Assembly: GCF_001042475.2 (NCBI RefSeq)
Contig: NZ_LECW02000001.1
Location: forward strand, 372,001-436,000
From: Bacillus glycinifermentans
Lineage (GTDB): Bacteria; Bacillota; Bacilli; Bacillales; Bacillaceae
Direction of reading: 5' to 3'
Length of the DNA stretch: 64,000 bases
Under the pieces are notes generated by a model. That model had not been told where the DNA came from, did no database searches, and worked only from the letters and a program-made list of their open reading frames with translations. Position numbers and translations under genes: made by a program. Shown here in pieces: positions 1 to 9,208 of this stretch (the stretch's first letter is position 1; every line of letters begins with the position of its first letter).

Positions 1-757
<757 letters not shown>

Positions 758-1002
758 GTAAATTACCTCCAATTCTAAATTCTTTTGATAAAAGAGAGGG
801 ACTTTACCTCTTGACGATCCGTGTATCCCCTTTCCGCCCAAAATTTAGACAATTAAGGGTTATTAAGGATAAGACTCATAAGATAAGAAGATTCTTAGTG
901 TATCGACTATAGTTTCAGTGAAAATACCTGCAGATCGCAACAACCGAATCTCGAAGGTAGATGGCTTCCGTAGCACTTGACAATTTACAGCATTATGAAT
1001 TC

Positions 1003-1254
1003 CTAGTGTGTGAGGAGACTCAACAAGTGGGTTAAGATTGTCATGGTATCTACATTAATAGATAGACCGGCTTGTCCTTCTAAAATGGAGCAACCTTGTA
1101 CACTGCCGCATGACAGGTTGAAGTATGCAAACAAACGGAATAACGCCATGCCAGAGTCGTTCAATGGTGTAACCGCAATATCCAAATCAACTATTTCTAC
1201 AATGACAGCATCCTCGTGAACATCAGGTGTTAAATCACCTCCGCACGAGCACTG
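1003..1254 (-). pseudogene. Unrecognised open fragment, probably gene debris
   Basis: An open stretch of about 83 codons on the minus strand ends at TAG (1003-1005) and is closed upstream by a TAG at 1255-1257. There is no start codon with a ribosome site at its head. The composition looks like real protein (an acidic DLTPDVHED stretch, then a hydrophobic segment ending SLLTH), so it may be the C-terminal remnant of a lost gene. I do not recognise the family. It sits between the mutase operon and the IS3 remnant, in a region of about 750 bp where I see no intact gene. Confidence 0.25.
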
Positions 1255-1517
1255 CTATCCAATCAGTGCAGGCTCATTGGATGAATAATCCAGTGATATG
1301 GAGCAACAGCCGCGAGATTACACCTGTGATGCTCGATTTTATAAAAGAAGATTATAAAAAAGTGTCGCCACGAACACCCCTGTGTTTGACGAAGGATTTA
1401 ACAACCCTTAACTTGGATTGAAGTTATGAAAATTCGGTTTGTTTTTCTGTTAAATTATAACTTCAAACCTAAATAATAACAATTAAAATATTAAAAAAGT
1501 TTCAACACTTGTGTGAA

Positions 1518-1754
1518 TGAACTGCACCCCAGGACACCATCTAACAGCGCTGCTTCAACCGGCTCGAATACCGTGCAGTACGTATTATTACTGGGGACCG
1601 AATATTTTTAAAAAGAACTCGCAGAGTATTTGGATTACCTCAATCACAAACGGATCAAGATCAAATGAAAAGGCATGAATCCAGTACAATACCGGATTCA
1701 TGCCAGGCAAACTGCTTCATGACGTTTTATTGTCTGATTTTTGGGGTCATATCA
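1518..1754 (+). mobile_element. IS3-family (IS150-like) insertion sequence remnant
   Basis: Nucleotides 1615-1722 translate to a typical IS3-group transposase C-terminus (EYLDYLNHKRIK, then KGMNPVQYR), interrupted by an in-frame TGA at 1666-1668 and frameshifted upstream at about 1610. Imperfect inverted ends are visible: TGAACTGCACCCCAGG at 1518 and, on the other strand at 1754, TGATATGACCCCAAAA. The element is therefore an internally deleted, inactive copy of about 240 bp. It ends directly before the sarcosine oxidase pseudogene and probably truncated it. Confidence 0.65.
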
Positions 1755-1777
1755 AAATGAGCGGCAGGTTTACATGA

Positions 1778-2264
1778 GTGGTGTTTAGGATCGGATGGTT
1801 TGAAGCAGAAGAATTACTTTATGAAAACCGGCATTCTTTTTTGAACTTGGAGGGCCATTTTACTATGGAATACGAGCCTCGGAGGGAGCGGAATCAAAAT
1901 CGCTGCCAAGACGGAGGCCTAACGACAGATCCGGATATGATCAATCGGAGCTTTGGGGCATATCCGTCTGACGAATAAGATATTCAACAATCCATTCAGA
2001 CCTACTTGCCATAAGGTGTGGGACGATTTTCAAAAGGCGGAGTCGGCCTTTATACAAGAACGGCTGACGAAGATTTCATCATTGATCATCATCCGGAATA
2101 TCCTCATGTTTCGATTCGGATTTTCCGGGCGCTGCTTCAAGTTCAGCAGTGTGGTGGGGGAGATATTAAGCGAGACGAGCACGGCTGGGAACACGAAGCA
2201 TGATATCTCGATTTTCTCTTTAGCTCTGCCGGGTTTAAGAAAAGGAATGATGTACAATCAATAG
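1778..2264 (+). pseudogene. Degenerate C-terminal half of a monomeric sarcosine / N-methyltryptophan oxidase
   Basis: Three frames together spell the C-terminal half of an FAD-dependent sarcosine/N-methyltryptophan oxidase. The first is WFEAEELLYENR followed by DGGLTTDPDMINRSFGAYP (about 1790-1970). The second is GLYTRTADEDFIIDHHPE (about 2045-2100). After a frame change comes GFSGRCFKFSSVVGEIL and KHDISIFSLALP (about 2115-2235), with the stop at 2262-2264. These are conserved parts of the family (the substrate/FAD region and the 'GFSG.GFKFS' motif). The N-terminal dinucleotide-binding half is absent and an IS remnant lies immediately upstream. It cannot make a working enzyme. Confidence 0.75.
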
Positions 2265-2309
2265 GTCAGAATGCCTGTCTTCCGACGGTTTTTTTATATT
2301 AAAAAAGTA

Positions 2310-2338
2310 TTTACAATGCTCGTAAACGGGAGTATGAT
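2310..2338 (+). promoter_or_regulatory. SigA-type promoter of kimA
   Basis: TTTACA (2310-2315) and TATGAT (2333-2338) are separated by 17 bp, directly upstream of the c-di-AMP riboswitch. The placement gives a transcript beginning just before the aptamer. Confidence 0.65.
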
Positions 2339-2364
2339 CTCTCTATAAAACGTATATTTCAAAT

Positions 2365-2513
2365 TCGCTTAGTCTGTATCAGAGCGGGGGAACCATTTTG
2401 GGGCATAACATTGCCTCTAGGGGTGAATCCTTTTAAAGGTAGGGCAAACTCTCGTGAGCCCGAATCCGTCAGCTAACCTCGTAAGCGTTAAGAGAGAGGG
2501 AGATAACCTGGGA
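2365..2513 (+). ncRNA. c-di-AMP riboswitch (ydaO-yuaA motif) upstream of kimA
   Basis: The conserved blocks of the ydaO-yuaA aptamer are present in order: a GGGGGAACC stretch after the first stem, GGGGTGAATCC, GTAGGGCAAACTC, then CCGAATCCGTCAGCTAACC and the closing purine-rich AAGAGAG. From established knowledge, this aptamer binds c-di-AMP and switches expression off by favouring the downstream terminator. It lies upstream of the potassium importer gene kimA, the classic B. subtilis arrangement. Confidence 0.93.
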
Positions 2514-2528
2514 ATAAAATCCGATTCC

Positions 2529-2556
2529 GCAGGGGCTTTTGCCTCTGTGCTTTTTT
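2529..2556 (+). terminator. Riboswitch expression-platform terminator
   Basis: A GC-rich stem (GCAGGGGC / GCCTCTGTGC, loop TTTT) is followed by a T run. It sits between the aptamer and the kimA start, as expected for c-di-AMP-dependent premature termination. Confidence 0.75.
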
Positions 2557-2603
2557 GTGCGGGAAAATATGGAAATTAACAGTAAAAAGGAGAAGTTAAA
2601 ATC

Positions 2604-4424
2604 ATGTACAGTACAATAAAGCGGTTTTTAATCGGTAAACCATTGAAATCAAAAGAGCTGGGAGAACAAAAGATCACAAAGACGAAGGCCCTTGCTTTAT
2701 TGTCTTCTGATGCCTTGTCTTCTGTCGCTTACGGTACAGAGCAAATTTTGATCGTGTTGGCTGCCGTCAGCACGGCTGCTCTATGGTATTCGCTGCCGAT
2801 AGCGGTGGGCGTTTTGATTCTTTTGACGGCTTTGATCCTTTCCTACCGGCAGATTATATTTTCTTATCCGCATGGTGGAGGGGCGTATGTCGTTTCAAGG
2901 GAAAACCTTGGGGTAAATCCGGGGCTTATCGCAGGCGGGTCCCTGCTCGTCGATTACATTCTGACGGTAGCGGTCAGCGTGTCGGCGGGAACAGATGCCA
3001 TCACATCGGCGCTTCCGTCTCTGCATCCGTACCACCTGATCATCGCGGTCGTCCTTGTTCTATTCATCATGATATTAAATTTGCGCGGGTTAACGGAATC
3101 GGCTTCGATCTTGGCCTATCCGGTTTACTTGTTTGTCGCGGCTCTCTTGATTCTCATCGGGGTAGGGATTTTTAAATTGATGACCGGACAAGTTGAACCC
3201 GCTGAGCATGCGGCAATCGGGACGCCTGTCGCCGGATTGTCCCTGTTTTTGCTGCTCAAAGCTTTTTCATCAGGCTGTTCAGCTTTGACCGGGGTTGAGG
3301 CGATCTCAAACGCGATCCCGGCTTTCAGGGATCCGGCGCCGAAAAACGCCGCAAACACGCTTTTGATGATGGGAATCCTGCTTGCCGTTCTGTTTTCGGG
3401 AATTACGGTGCTCGCCTTCGGCTACGGCATCATGCCGAAAGGCGAAGAAACGGTCGTGTCCCAGATCGCATCGGAAACGTTCGGGCGCTCATTCCTTTAC
3501 TTTTTCATACAGGGAACGACGTCGATGATTTTAGTATTGGCCGCCAACACCGGATTTTCAGCCTTCCCGCAGCTTGCGTTTAACCTGGCCCGTGATAAAT
3601 ACATGCCGAGAATGTTTACGGTCAGAGGAGACCGCTTAGGCTATTCAAACGGAATCATCTTTCTCGGCTTTGCTTCGATTTTGCTGATTCTTTTGTTTAA
3701 CGGACAGACAGAACATTTAATTCCTTTATACGCGGTCGGCGTGTTCATCCCGTTTACGCTTTCTCAAACGGGTATGTGCCTGAAATGGATCAGACAAAAG
3801 CCGGAAGGCTGGGTATTGAAAATGATCATTAATGCAACAGGCACGGCGATCTCTGCAGTTGTTTTGCTCATTCTGTTTATCACGAAGTTTCAGGTTGTAT
3901 GGCCGATCGTCGTCTTCATGCCGATCGTCATCTGGATCTTCTATGCGGTCAAAAGGCACTATGATGCCGTCGGCGAACAGCTTAGAATGACAGGCAAGCC
4001 TTTGGAGCCGATCGAAGGGAACGTCGTCATCGTCCCTGTCGCCGGTGTGACGCACGTCGTCGAAAAGTCGATCCAATACGCCAAAACGTTGTCAGACCAG
4101 GTCATCGCGGTTCACGTATCGTTTGACAAAGAAGAAGAGAAAAAGATCGAAAAAAAATGGGAGGAGCTGCAAAACGGCGTCAGACTCGTTACCCTGCACT
4201 CCTCATACCGAAGCTTAATTCATCCTTTGGAAAAATTCCTGGAAACGGTGGAAGCGAAAGCGGCGAGCTACAACTATTCTGTCATGGTTCTCGTTCCGCA
4301 GTTCATTCCGAAAAAAAGCTGGCACAATATTCTTCACAATCAGTCAGCATTTTTGCTGCGCTTGAGGCTGCTGTGGAAAAAAGACATCGTCATCGCCACG
4401 CTCCCATACCATTTTAAAAAGTAA
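2604..4424 (+). CDS. kimA: High-affinity potassium importer KimA (YdaO)
   Basis: A 606-residue APC-superfamily (KUP-like) transporter that imports K+, probably with protons, at the cell membrane. About twelve membrane segments fill residues 30-455. The stretch SSDALSSVAYGTEQ at about 34-47 is the conserved first-helix ion-site region. Residues from about 465 form a soluble domain of UspA-like character at the C-terminus. Length matches B. subtilis KimA. The start ATG follows an AAAGGAGAAG ribosome site. Expression is controlled by the upstream c-di-AMP riboswitch, and the family is also inhibited directly by c-di-AMP binding to the protein (established for B. subtilis). The reading frame is intact. 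Confidence 0.95.
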   Translation: MYSTIKRFLIGKPLKSKELGEQKITKTKALALLSSDALSSVAYGTEQILIVLAAVSTAALWYSLPIAVGVLILLTALILSYRQIIFSYPHGGGAYVVSRENLGVNPGLIAGGSLLVDYILTVAVSVSAGTDAITSALPSLHPYHLIIAVVLVLFIMILNLRGLTESASILAYPVYLFVAALLILIGVGIFKLMTGQVEPAEHAAIGTPVAGLSLFLLLKAFSSGCSALTGVEAISNAIPAFRDPAPKNAANTLLMMGILLAVLFSGITVLAFGYGIMPKGEETVVSQIASETFGRSFLYFFIQGTTSMILVLAANTGFSAFPQLAFNLARDKYMPRMFTVRGDRLGYSNGIIFLGFASILLILLFNGQTEHLIPLYAVGVFIPFTLSQTGMCLKWIRQKPEGWVLKMIINATGTAISAVVLLILFITKFQVVWPIVVFMPIVIWIFYAVKRHYDAVGEQLRMTGKPLEPIEGNVVIVPVAGVTHVVEKSIQYAKTLSDQVIAVHVSFDKEEEKKIEKKWEELQNGVRLVTLHSSYRSLIHPLEKFLETVEAKAASYNYSVMVLVPQFIPKKSWHNILHNQSAFLLRLRLLWKKDIVIATLPYHFKK

Positions 4425-4460
4425 AAAGCTTGCAGAGCATGAACCTCTGCAAGCTTTTTT
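4424..4460 (+). terminator. Rho-independent terminator after kimA
   Basis: An AAGCTTGCAGAG stem pairs with CTCTGCAAGCTT and is followed by seven T. Confidence 0.85.
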
Positions 4461-4482
4461 TGCCTGCAATATGCCGCGGAAC

Positions 4483-4508
4483 GTTTGAACAGAAAAGGGA
4501 GGTGGTAA
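4483..4508 (+). promoter_or_regulatory. Candidate SigB promoter of ydaP
   Basis: GTTTGA (4483-4488) and TGGTAA (4503-4508) are 14 bp apart, close to the SigB consensus GTTTAA / GGGTAT. ydaP belongs to the SigB general stress regulon in B. subtilis. Confidence 0.5.
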
Positions 4509-4533
4509 CCAGACAGAAAAAGGAGGACGTGAC

Positions 4534-6255
4534 ATGGCAAACAAAACCGCAGGAAAAATAGCAGCAGAACTGCTGGAGGAATGGAATATTGATCATATTT
4601 ACGGCATGCCGGGAGACAGCATCAACGAATTCATCAACGAATTGCGGCATGAACGAAACAGCCTCCGCTTCATTCAGGTGCGTCACGAAGAAACCGCAGC
4701 CCTTGCCGCATCCGCTGAAGCAAAATTGACGGGCAAAATCGGCGTCTGCCTTTCAATAGCAGGTCCGGGAGCCGTTCATCTGCTCAACGGGCTTTATGAT
4801 GCAAAAGCAGACGGCGTGCCTGTGCTCGCCATTGCGGGGCAGGTAGCTTCAAGCCAAATCGGCAGGGATGCGTTTCAGGAAATCGGTCTCGAAAGAATGT
4901 TTGAGGATGTGTCCGTTTTTAATCAGCAGGTGCATTCGGCCGAGGCGCTCCCCGACCTTTTAAATCAGGCGATCCGGGCAGCTTACAGCCAAAAAGGGGT
5001 CGCCGTCCTCACCGTATCGGACGACCTGTTTGCGGAAAAAATCAAGCGGAAGCCGGCCTATACGTCGGCGCTTTATATCGAGGGCGGGCTGCATCCGAAA
5101 AAAAGCCAGCTTTTGCAGTGCGCCCAACTGATCAACGAAGCGAAAAAACCGGTGATTTTGGCGGGAAGAGGAATGAAAACGGCGAAGGAGGAGCTTTTGG
5201 AATTTGCCGATAAAGCGGCGGCGCCGATCGTTATTACGCTTCCGGCGAAAGGAGCCGTTCCCGACCGTCACCCTCATGTTCTCGGAAATCTCGGTCATAT
5301 CGGCACAAAGCCCGCTTATGAAGCGATGGAAGAATGCGATCTGTTGATCATGCTTGCGACGTCGTTTCCTTACCGGGAGTACCTGCCGGAAGATACGCCT
5401 GCGATTCAGCTTGATAACGATCCGGCGAAAATCGGGAAGCGCTACCCGGTCACCGCAGGGCTCGTCTGCGACGCAAAAACAGGCTTGGCAGAGCTGACAA
5501 AGACCATTGAACGGAAAGCAAACCGTTCGTTTTTGGAGAGCTGTACGGATCATATGAAAAAGTGGCGGTATCATGTCGAAAAGGACGAACAGCGGGCGAC
5601 TTCCCCGCTCAAGCCGCAGCAAGTGATCGCAAGGCTGCAGGATGCGGCTGCGGACGATGCAGTTTTATCTGTTGACGTCGGAAATGTGACAGTATGGATG
5701 GCCCGCCATTTTGACATGACCAATCAGGATTTTATCATTTCAAGCTGGCTCGGTACGATGGGCTGCGGTCTGCCCGGAGCGATTGCCGCCAAGCTGTCAT
5801 ATCCTGAACGCCAGGTGGTGGCCGTGTGCGGAGACGGCGGCTTCAGCATGTCTATGCACGATTTTCCGACTGCGGTCAAATACGGTCTCCCCATTGTCGT
5901 CGTTATCTTAAATAATCAAAACCTGGGCATGATTCAATATGAACAGCAGGAAAAAGGCCATATTGAATACGCCACAAAGCTTGAAAATGTCGATTATGCC
6001 GTATTTGCGGAAGCGTGCGGAGGAAAAGGCTTCAGCGTGAAAAAACACGAAGAGCTCATCCCTGCGCTGAAAAATGCATTTGCGTTGCAAAAACCTGCCG
6101 TCATCGATGTGGCCATCGAAGACGAACCGCCGCTCCCGGGAAAAATCTCTTACATGCAGGCGGCAAACTTCAGCAAATATATGATGAAAAAATTCTTTGA
6201 GAAGCAAGAACTCGATTTGCCTCCGTTAAAGAAAAACTTGCGAAGGCTGTTTTAG
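4534..6255 (+). CDS. ydaP: Thiamine-pyrophosphate-dependent pyruvate oxidase YdaP
   Basis: A 573-residue ThDP enzyme of the acetolactate synthase/pyruvate oxidase family, which probably decarboxylates pyruvate oxidatively to acetate or acetyl-phosphate with FAD. The N-terminal PYR domain has YGMPGDS at about 23-29 and the catalytic glutamate in RHEETAA (Glu52). The central domain runs about 190-330. The C-terminal PP domain has the Mg-ThDP motif beginning CGDGGFSM (about 431) and ending near LNNQNLG. The start follows AAAGGAGG. It is monocistronic between two terminators. Length equals the B. subtilis protein. A SigB-type promoter precedes it, fitting its known stress control. Confidence 0.92.
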   Translation: MANKTAGKIAAELLEEWNIDHIYGMPGDSINEFINELRHERNSLRFIQVRHEETAALAASAEAKLTGKIGVCLSIAGPGAVHLLNGLYDAKADGVPVLAIAGQVASSQIGRDAFQEIGLERMFEDVSVFNQQVHSAEALPDLLNQAIRAAYSQKGVAVLTVSDDLFAEKIKRKPAYTSALYIEGGLHPKKSQLLQCAQLINEAKKPVILAGRGMKTAKEELLEFADKAAAPIVITLPAKGAVPDRHPHVLGNLGHIGTKPAYEAMEECDLLIMLATSFPYREYLPEDTPAIQLDNDPAKIGKRYPVTAGLVCDAKTGLAELTKTIERKANRSFLESCTDHMKKWRYHVEKDEQRATSPLKPQQVIARLQDAAADDAVLSVDVGNVTVWMARHFDMTNQDFIISSWLGTMGCGLPGAIAAKLSYPERQVVAVCGDGGFSMSMHDFPTAVKYGLPIVVVILNNQNLGMIQYEQQEKGHIEYATKLENVDYAVFAEACGGKGFSVKKHEELIPALKNAFALQKPAVIDVAIEDEPPLPGKISYMQAANFSKYMMKKFFEKQELDLPPLKKNLRRLF

Positions 6256-6261
6256 CATTGA

Positions 6262-6297
6262 AAACATCACCTCTGTTCCAAAAGGGGGTGATGTTTT
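6262..6297. terminator. Bidirectional terminator between ydaP and the WYL regulator
   Basis: The inverted repeat AACATCACC / GGTGATGTT has A and T runs on its outer sides and serves two convergent genes. Confidence 0.75.
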
Positions 6298-7266
6298 TCA
6301 ATCGTATTCCCGTCTGTAAAAATCGACCGCCGCCTCTGCGGCTTTTAAAAGGGCTTTGCGCATTTCGCGGGGTTCCAGCACTTTGATCTGATCGGCAAAC
6401 CCGAGCAAATACTCCAGCGCCTCCTTTTCCGCATTGAAGGAAAACGTAACCGGAATCCAGCCATCTTCCCCGGCAGCCTCTTTTCGGGCGATTTTTACGA
6501 ACCGTCCCGTAAACATCAGTCTCGGAAAAATGGACGGCGCGGCTAATGCGCGCACTTCGTATGCCGGCAGATTGTCGATGAACGATTTCGTCGACGCTTC
6601 CCAATACTGTGCAAGATTGAAATCGTCAGGCCTTGTAAACGTTTCGTCAAGCGATTGTGCAGAGTGGATGCGTGAAGCTCTGTAGTTTCTGATGTTTTCG
6701 CCGTGTGATGCGATGAAATACCAGACATGCCCTTTCGCAGCCAAACCGAGCGGACACACAATCCGGGTGTTCGTTTTTCCGTCTGCCCGTTCATAGGTGA
6801 TCCGGAGCTTGTTTTCCTTCCAGATGGCCTCTTGAAGAACGGCAAAAGCGGCGATTTTTACTGTTTGGTTTCGCCAAGTGCTTGTATCAATGTGAATCCG
6901 GCGCCATACTTCTTTCGCCTGTTCCCTGTAAGCGGGAGGGAGGGAGGCCATTAATTTCGTTCGCGCTGCACGCGAAGGCCGGGAGAGCCCCAAATCTTCC
7001 AGCAATTGCGCAGAAGGAGAAACAAAAAGCGAGCGGATTTCCTGTTCTTTTAAACCGGTCAGCTTCGTTTGATAGTCCTCCATCAGCCGCCATCCGCCAT
7101 TTTTTCCGCGCTCCGCGTAAACGGGGATTCCAGCACCGCTCAGCGCCTCCATATCCCTGTGAATCGTACGCTCTGATACTTCGAGCTGTTCAGCCAGCGC
7201 TTTCGCTGACATCCGCCCGTAGGACTGCAACAGCAAAACGATCGACATCAGCCGGTCTCCTCTCAA
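6298..7266 (-). CDS. WYL-domain transcriptional regulator with N-terminal HTH (YafY family)
   Basis: A 322-residue regulator. Residues about 1-60 are a winged HTH_11 domain (LMSIVLLLQSYGRMSAKAL, then SERTIHRDMEAL). Residues about 140-320 are a WYL domain with GLAAKGHVWYFIASH containing the WYF variant of the WYL triad. I chose the TTG at 7264-7266 because the family's first helix begins there and GGTGAT lies 6 bp upstream; the ATG at 7248 would cut into the HTH. It is divergent from the SDR gene with about 110 bp between them, so it probably controls that gene. No ligand can be inferred. Confidence 0.82.
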   Translation of the reverse strand: MRGDRLMSIVLLLQSYGRMSAKALAEQLEVSERTIHRDMEALSGAGIPVYAERGKNGGWRLMEDYQTKLTGLKEQEIRSLFVSPSAQLLEDLGLSRPSRAARTKLMASLPPAYREQAKEVWRRIHIDTSTWRNQTVKIAAFAVLQEAIWKENKLRITYERADGKTNTRIVCPLGLAAKGHVWYFIASHGENIRNYRASRIHSAQSLDETFTRPDDFNLAQYWEASTKSFIDNLPAYEVRALAAPSIFPRLMFTGRFVKIARKEAAGEDGWIPVTFSFNAEKEALEYLLGFADQIKVLEPREMRKALLKAAEAAVDFYRREYD

Positions 7267-7376
7267 TAAAGATCACCTTCTCATGTGTTATTTCTTTCAT
7301 TAAATAAAACATGACAAAAGGTGTCAAGATTAAGCGGATATACTGGGAATCAAACAATGAGAAAGGGATGAAATCA

Positions 7377-8210
7377 ATGGAAACATTAAAAGGAAAAATT
7401 GCGCTCGTAACGGGAGCATCCAGGGGAGCAGGCCGGGCGATTGCCGAGGAATTGGGAAAGGCCGGGGCAACGGTATATGTCAGCGGACGAAGCGCGAAAG
7501 GAAACACGACAAATGGGTGGCCGGGCTCTGTTGACGGTACCGTATCGCAAATCAAAGAAGCAGGTGGAAAAGCGATTGGCGCGGTGTGCGACCATACGAA
7601 TGATCAAGAAACGAAGCATCTCATCGACAGAATCAGGGCGGAACAAGGGCGCCTCGATATCCTCGTCAACAACGTGTGGGGCGGTAACGAGCGGAAAATT
7701 GAATCAAAGCCTTTTTGGGAGCAGCCTAAGGGACACTGGGACAATATGTTTACAGCCGGTGTCCGCGCACAGCTCATGACCAATTATTATGCGATTCCGC
7801 TCTTACGCCTGAATGGCGCGGGCGTGATCATTCATACAACGTTTTGGGACAGGGACAAGTATATCGGGAATTTTTACTATGACTTGGCTAAGAATGCACT
7901 GAACCGGATGGCGTACGGTCTCTCTTCAGAGCTCAAGCGGGACGGTATCGCCGTTTTGGGGCTGTCCCCGGGTTTTATGAGAACGGAGCTTGTCCTTCGG
8001 GAGTTTCGTACAGATGAGGCGCACTGGCACGAAATAGAGGAATTAAAGCGGTCGGAAACGCCTTATTATGTCGGGCGGGCCGCCGTCTGTCTGGCCGGCG
8101 ACCCGAATATTTTAAAGAAAAGCGGCAAAGTGCTGAGAGCCGGCGATTTGGCGGAAGAATACGATTTTACGGATATAGACGGCAGGAGAATCCCGCCGTT
8201 TGAGCTGTAA
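7377..8210 (+). CDS. Short-chain dehydrogenase/reductase (SDR), substrate unknown
   Basis: A 277-residue Rossmann oxidoreductase. The nucleotide motif TGASRGAG is at residues 12-19, NNVWGG corresponds to the NNAG motif, and the catalytic pair is in YDLAK. C-terminal residues extend beyond the usual 250. The ATG at 7377 has AAAGGG 9 bp upstream, and the in-frame ATG at 7368 would sit directly against that site. The gene is divergent from a WYL regulator and followed by a terminator, so it is a single-gene unit. The substrate cannot be assigned. Confidence 0.85.
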   Translation: METLKGKIALVTGASRGAGRAIAEELGKAGATVYVSGRSAKGNTTNGWPGSVDGTVSQIKEAGGKAIGAVCDHTNDQETKHLIDRIRAEQGRLDILVNNVWGGNERKIESKPFWEQPKGHWDNMFTAGVRAQLMTNYYAIPLLRLNGAGVIIHTTFWDRDKYIGNFYYDLAKNALNRMAYGLSSELKRDGIAVLGLSPGFMRTELVLREFRTDEAHWHEIEELKRSETPYYVGRAAVCLAGDPNILKKSGKVLRAGDLAEEYDFTDIDGRRIPPFEL

Positions 8211-8217
8211 CATCAAA

Positions 8218-8256
8218 AAAAGCCTGCTTCCGCAACGCTCGGAAGTCAGGCTTTTA
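8218..8256. terminator. Terminator after the SDR gene
   Basis: An AAAAGCCTGCTTCCG stem pairs with CGGAAGTCAGGCTTTT around a short loop. Confidence 0.7.
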
Positions 8257-8272
8257 TCTATGACGGATCGGA

Positions 8273-8524
8273 TCATTTCTTTTTCTTCATCCCCGCGGCC
8301 GTGAACGGAAGAACCGTTCCGAACAGCATCGTGCCGCCGAAAAAATTGCCGAGATAAGGCTGTCCGATCAAGTAGCAGACGGCAAATACGAGGGCGGCCA
8401 GGCCGATCATCGTGTAAGCCGGATAAAATCTTTTTTGAAAGCTTGCCTTTTGGGCAATAAGGAAAAAGATTAATCCGACAATAAGAGGAATGATCCATAG
8501 ATAAAACAATAATAAAATTTTCAT
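8273..8524 (-). CDS. Small membrane protein of unknown function
   Basis: An 83-residue protein with three predicted hydrophobic segments (about residues 2-22, 32-52 and 57-75) and a basic KKKK tail, so a cytosolic C-terminus is likely. The ATG at 8522-8524 is preceded by GGAG at 9 bp; the longer frame to 8539 overlaps that site. I do not recognise a family. It lies alone between ydaF and the SDR terminator, in the same orientation as ydaF, with about 70 bp between. Confidence 0.65.
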   Translation of the reverse strand: MKILLLFYLWIIPLIVGLIFFLIAQKASFQKRFYPAYTMIGLAALVFAVCYLIGQPYLGNFFGGTMLFGTVLPFTAAGMKKKK

Positions 8525-8593
8525 AGCCAAAAACTCCATATTTTTTGATATCTATCATACCAGATTGAGGCGGAAAATGCGTGTGACAAATCC

Positions 8594-9151
8594 TTAACTC
8601 TTTCTTTGCGCAGCTGCGTATTCTTCACGCAGAAGCCCGTAGACGAAATGGTCGGCAAAATGGTCGTGGAGCCACTCGCATTGTCTGAGGCAGCCTTCTT
8701 TCGTAAAGCCGAGTCTTTCAGGGATGGCCTGGCTTTTGACATTTTTTACGGCCGCCCTGATTTCGATCCGGTTTAATTCGTATTCATTGAACAGCTGATC
8801 GATCAGCGCGCGGCATGCATCCGTCATAATGCCTTTCCCTTGAAACGGTTCCCCGAGCCAGTAGCCGATAGAAGTCGTCCGGTTAATCCAGTTGATATAG
8901 TGGAGACCGATGATGCCGGCAAACTCGCCTTGATACCAGATCCCCGCCTGAAACCCGTTGTTTGCCGCTTGCTGCTTCATGCTTTCTTCAATAAAGGCTT
9001 CGCTGTCTTCGAGCTTCTTCGTTCCGTCGACCCAAAACAGCCATTTTCTTAAATGATTTTTCGATTGCTGGATGAGCATGTAGACGGCGCGGGCATCCTT
9101 CGGTTCAAGCAATTTTAAATACAAGCCATCATGAACGGTAAGTGTAAACAT
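8594..9151 (-). CDS. ydaF: GNAT-family N-acetyltransferase YdaF
   Basis: A 185-residue RimJ/RimL-type GNAT acetyltransferase. The acetyl-CoA loop is in GEPFQGKGIMTDACR (about residues 100-114), and the C-terminal part has NRIEIRAAVKNVKSQAIPERLGF, the usual RimJ-like strand-helix. The ATG at 9149-9151 has GGAGG upstream and gives the LLEPKDA start seen in B. subtilis YdaF. The longer frame to 9196 runs through a terminator hairpin and is rejected. The substrate is not known; ribosomal protein N-termini are the family precedent. Confidence 0.85.
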   Translation of the reverse strand: MFTLTVHDGLYLKLLEPKDARAVYMLIQQSKNHLRKWLFWVDGTKKLEDSEAFIEESMKQQAANNGFQAGIWYQGEFAGIIGLHYINWINRTTSIGYWLGEPFQGKGIMTDACRALIDQLFNEYELNRIEIRAAVKNVKSQAIPERLGFTKEGCLRQCEWLHDHFADHFVYGLLREEYAAAQRKS

Positions 9152-9180
9152 CCAGAATCCTCCTTTTTCAACAGTATAAT

Positions 9181-9208
9181 ATAAAAAAGCCGACATACGT
9201 CAGCTTTT
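9181..9208 (-). terminator. Terminator of mntH
   Basis: An AAAGCCGAC / GTCAGCTTT hairpin with a T run on the minus strand lies immediately after the mntH stop. Confidence 0.6.
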
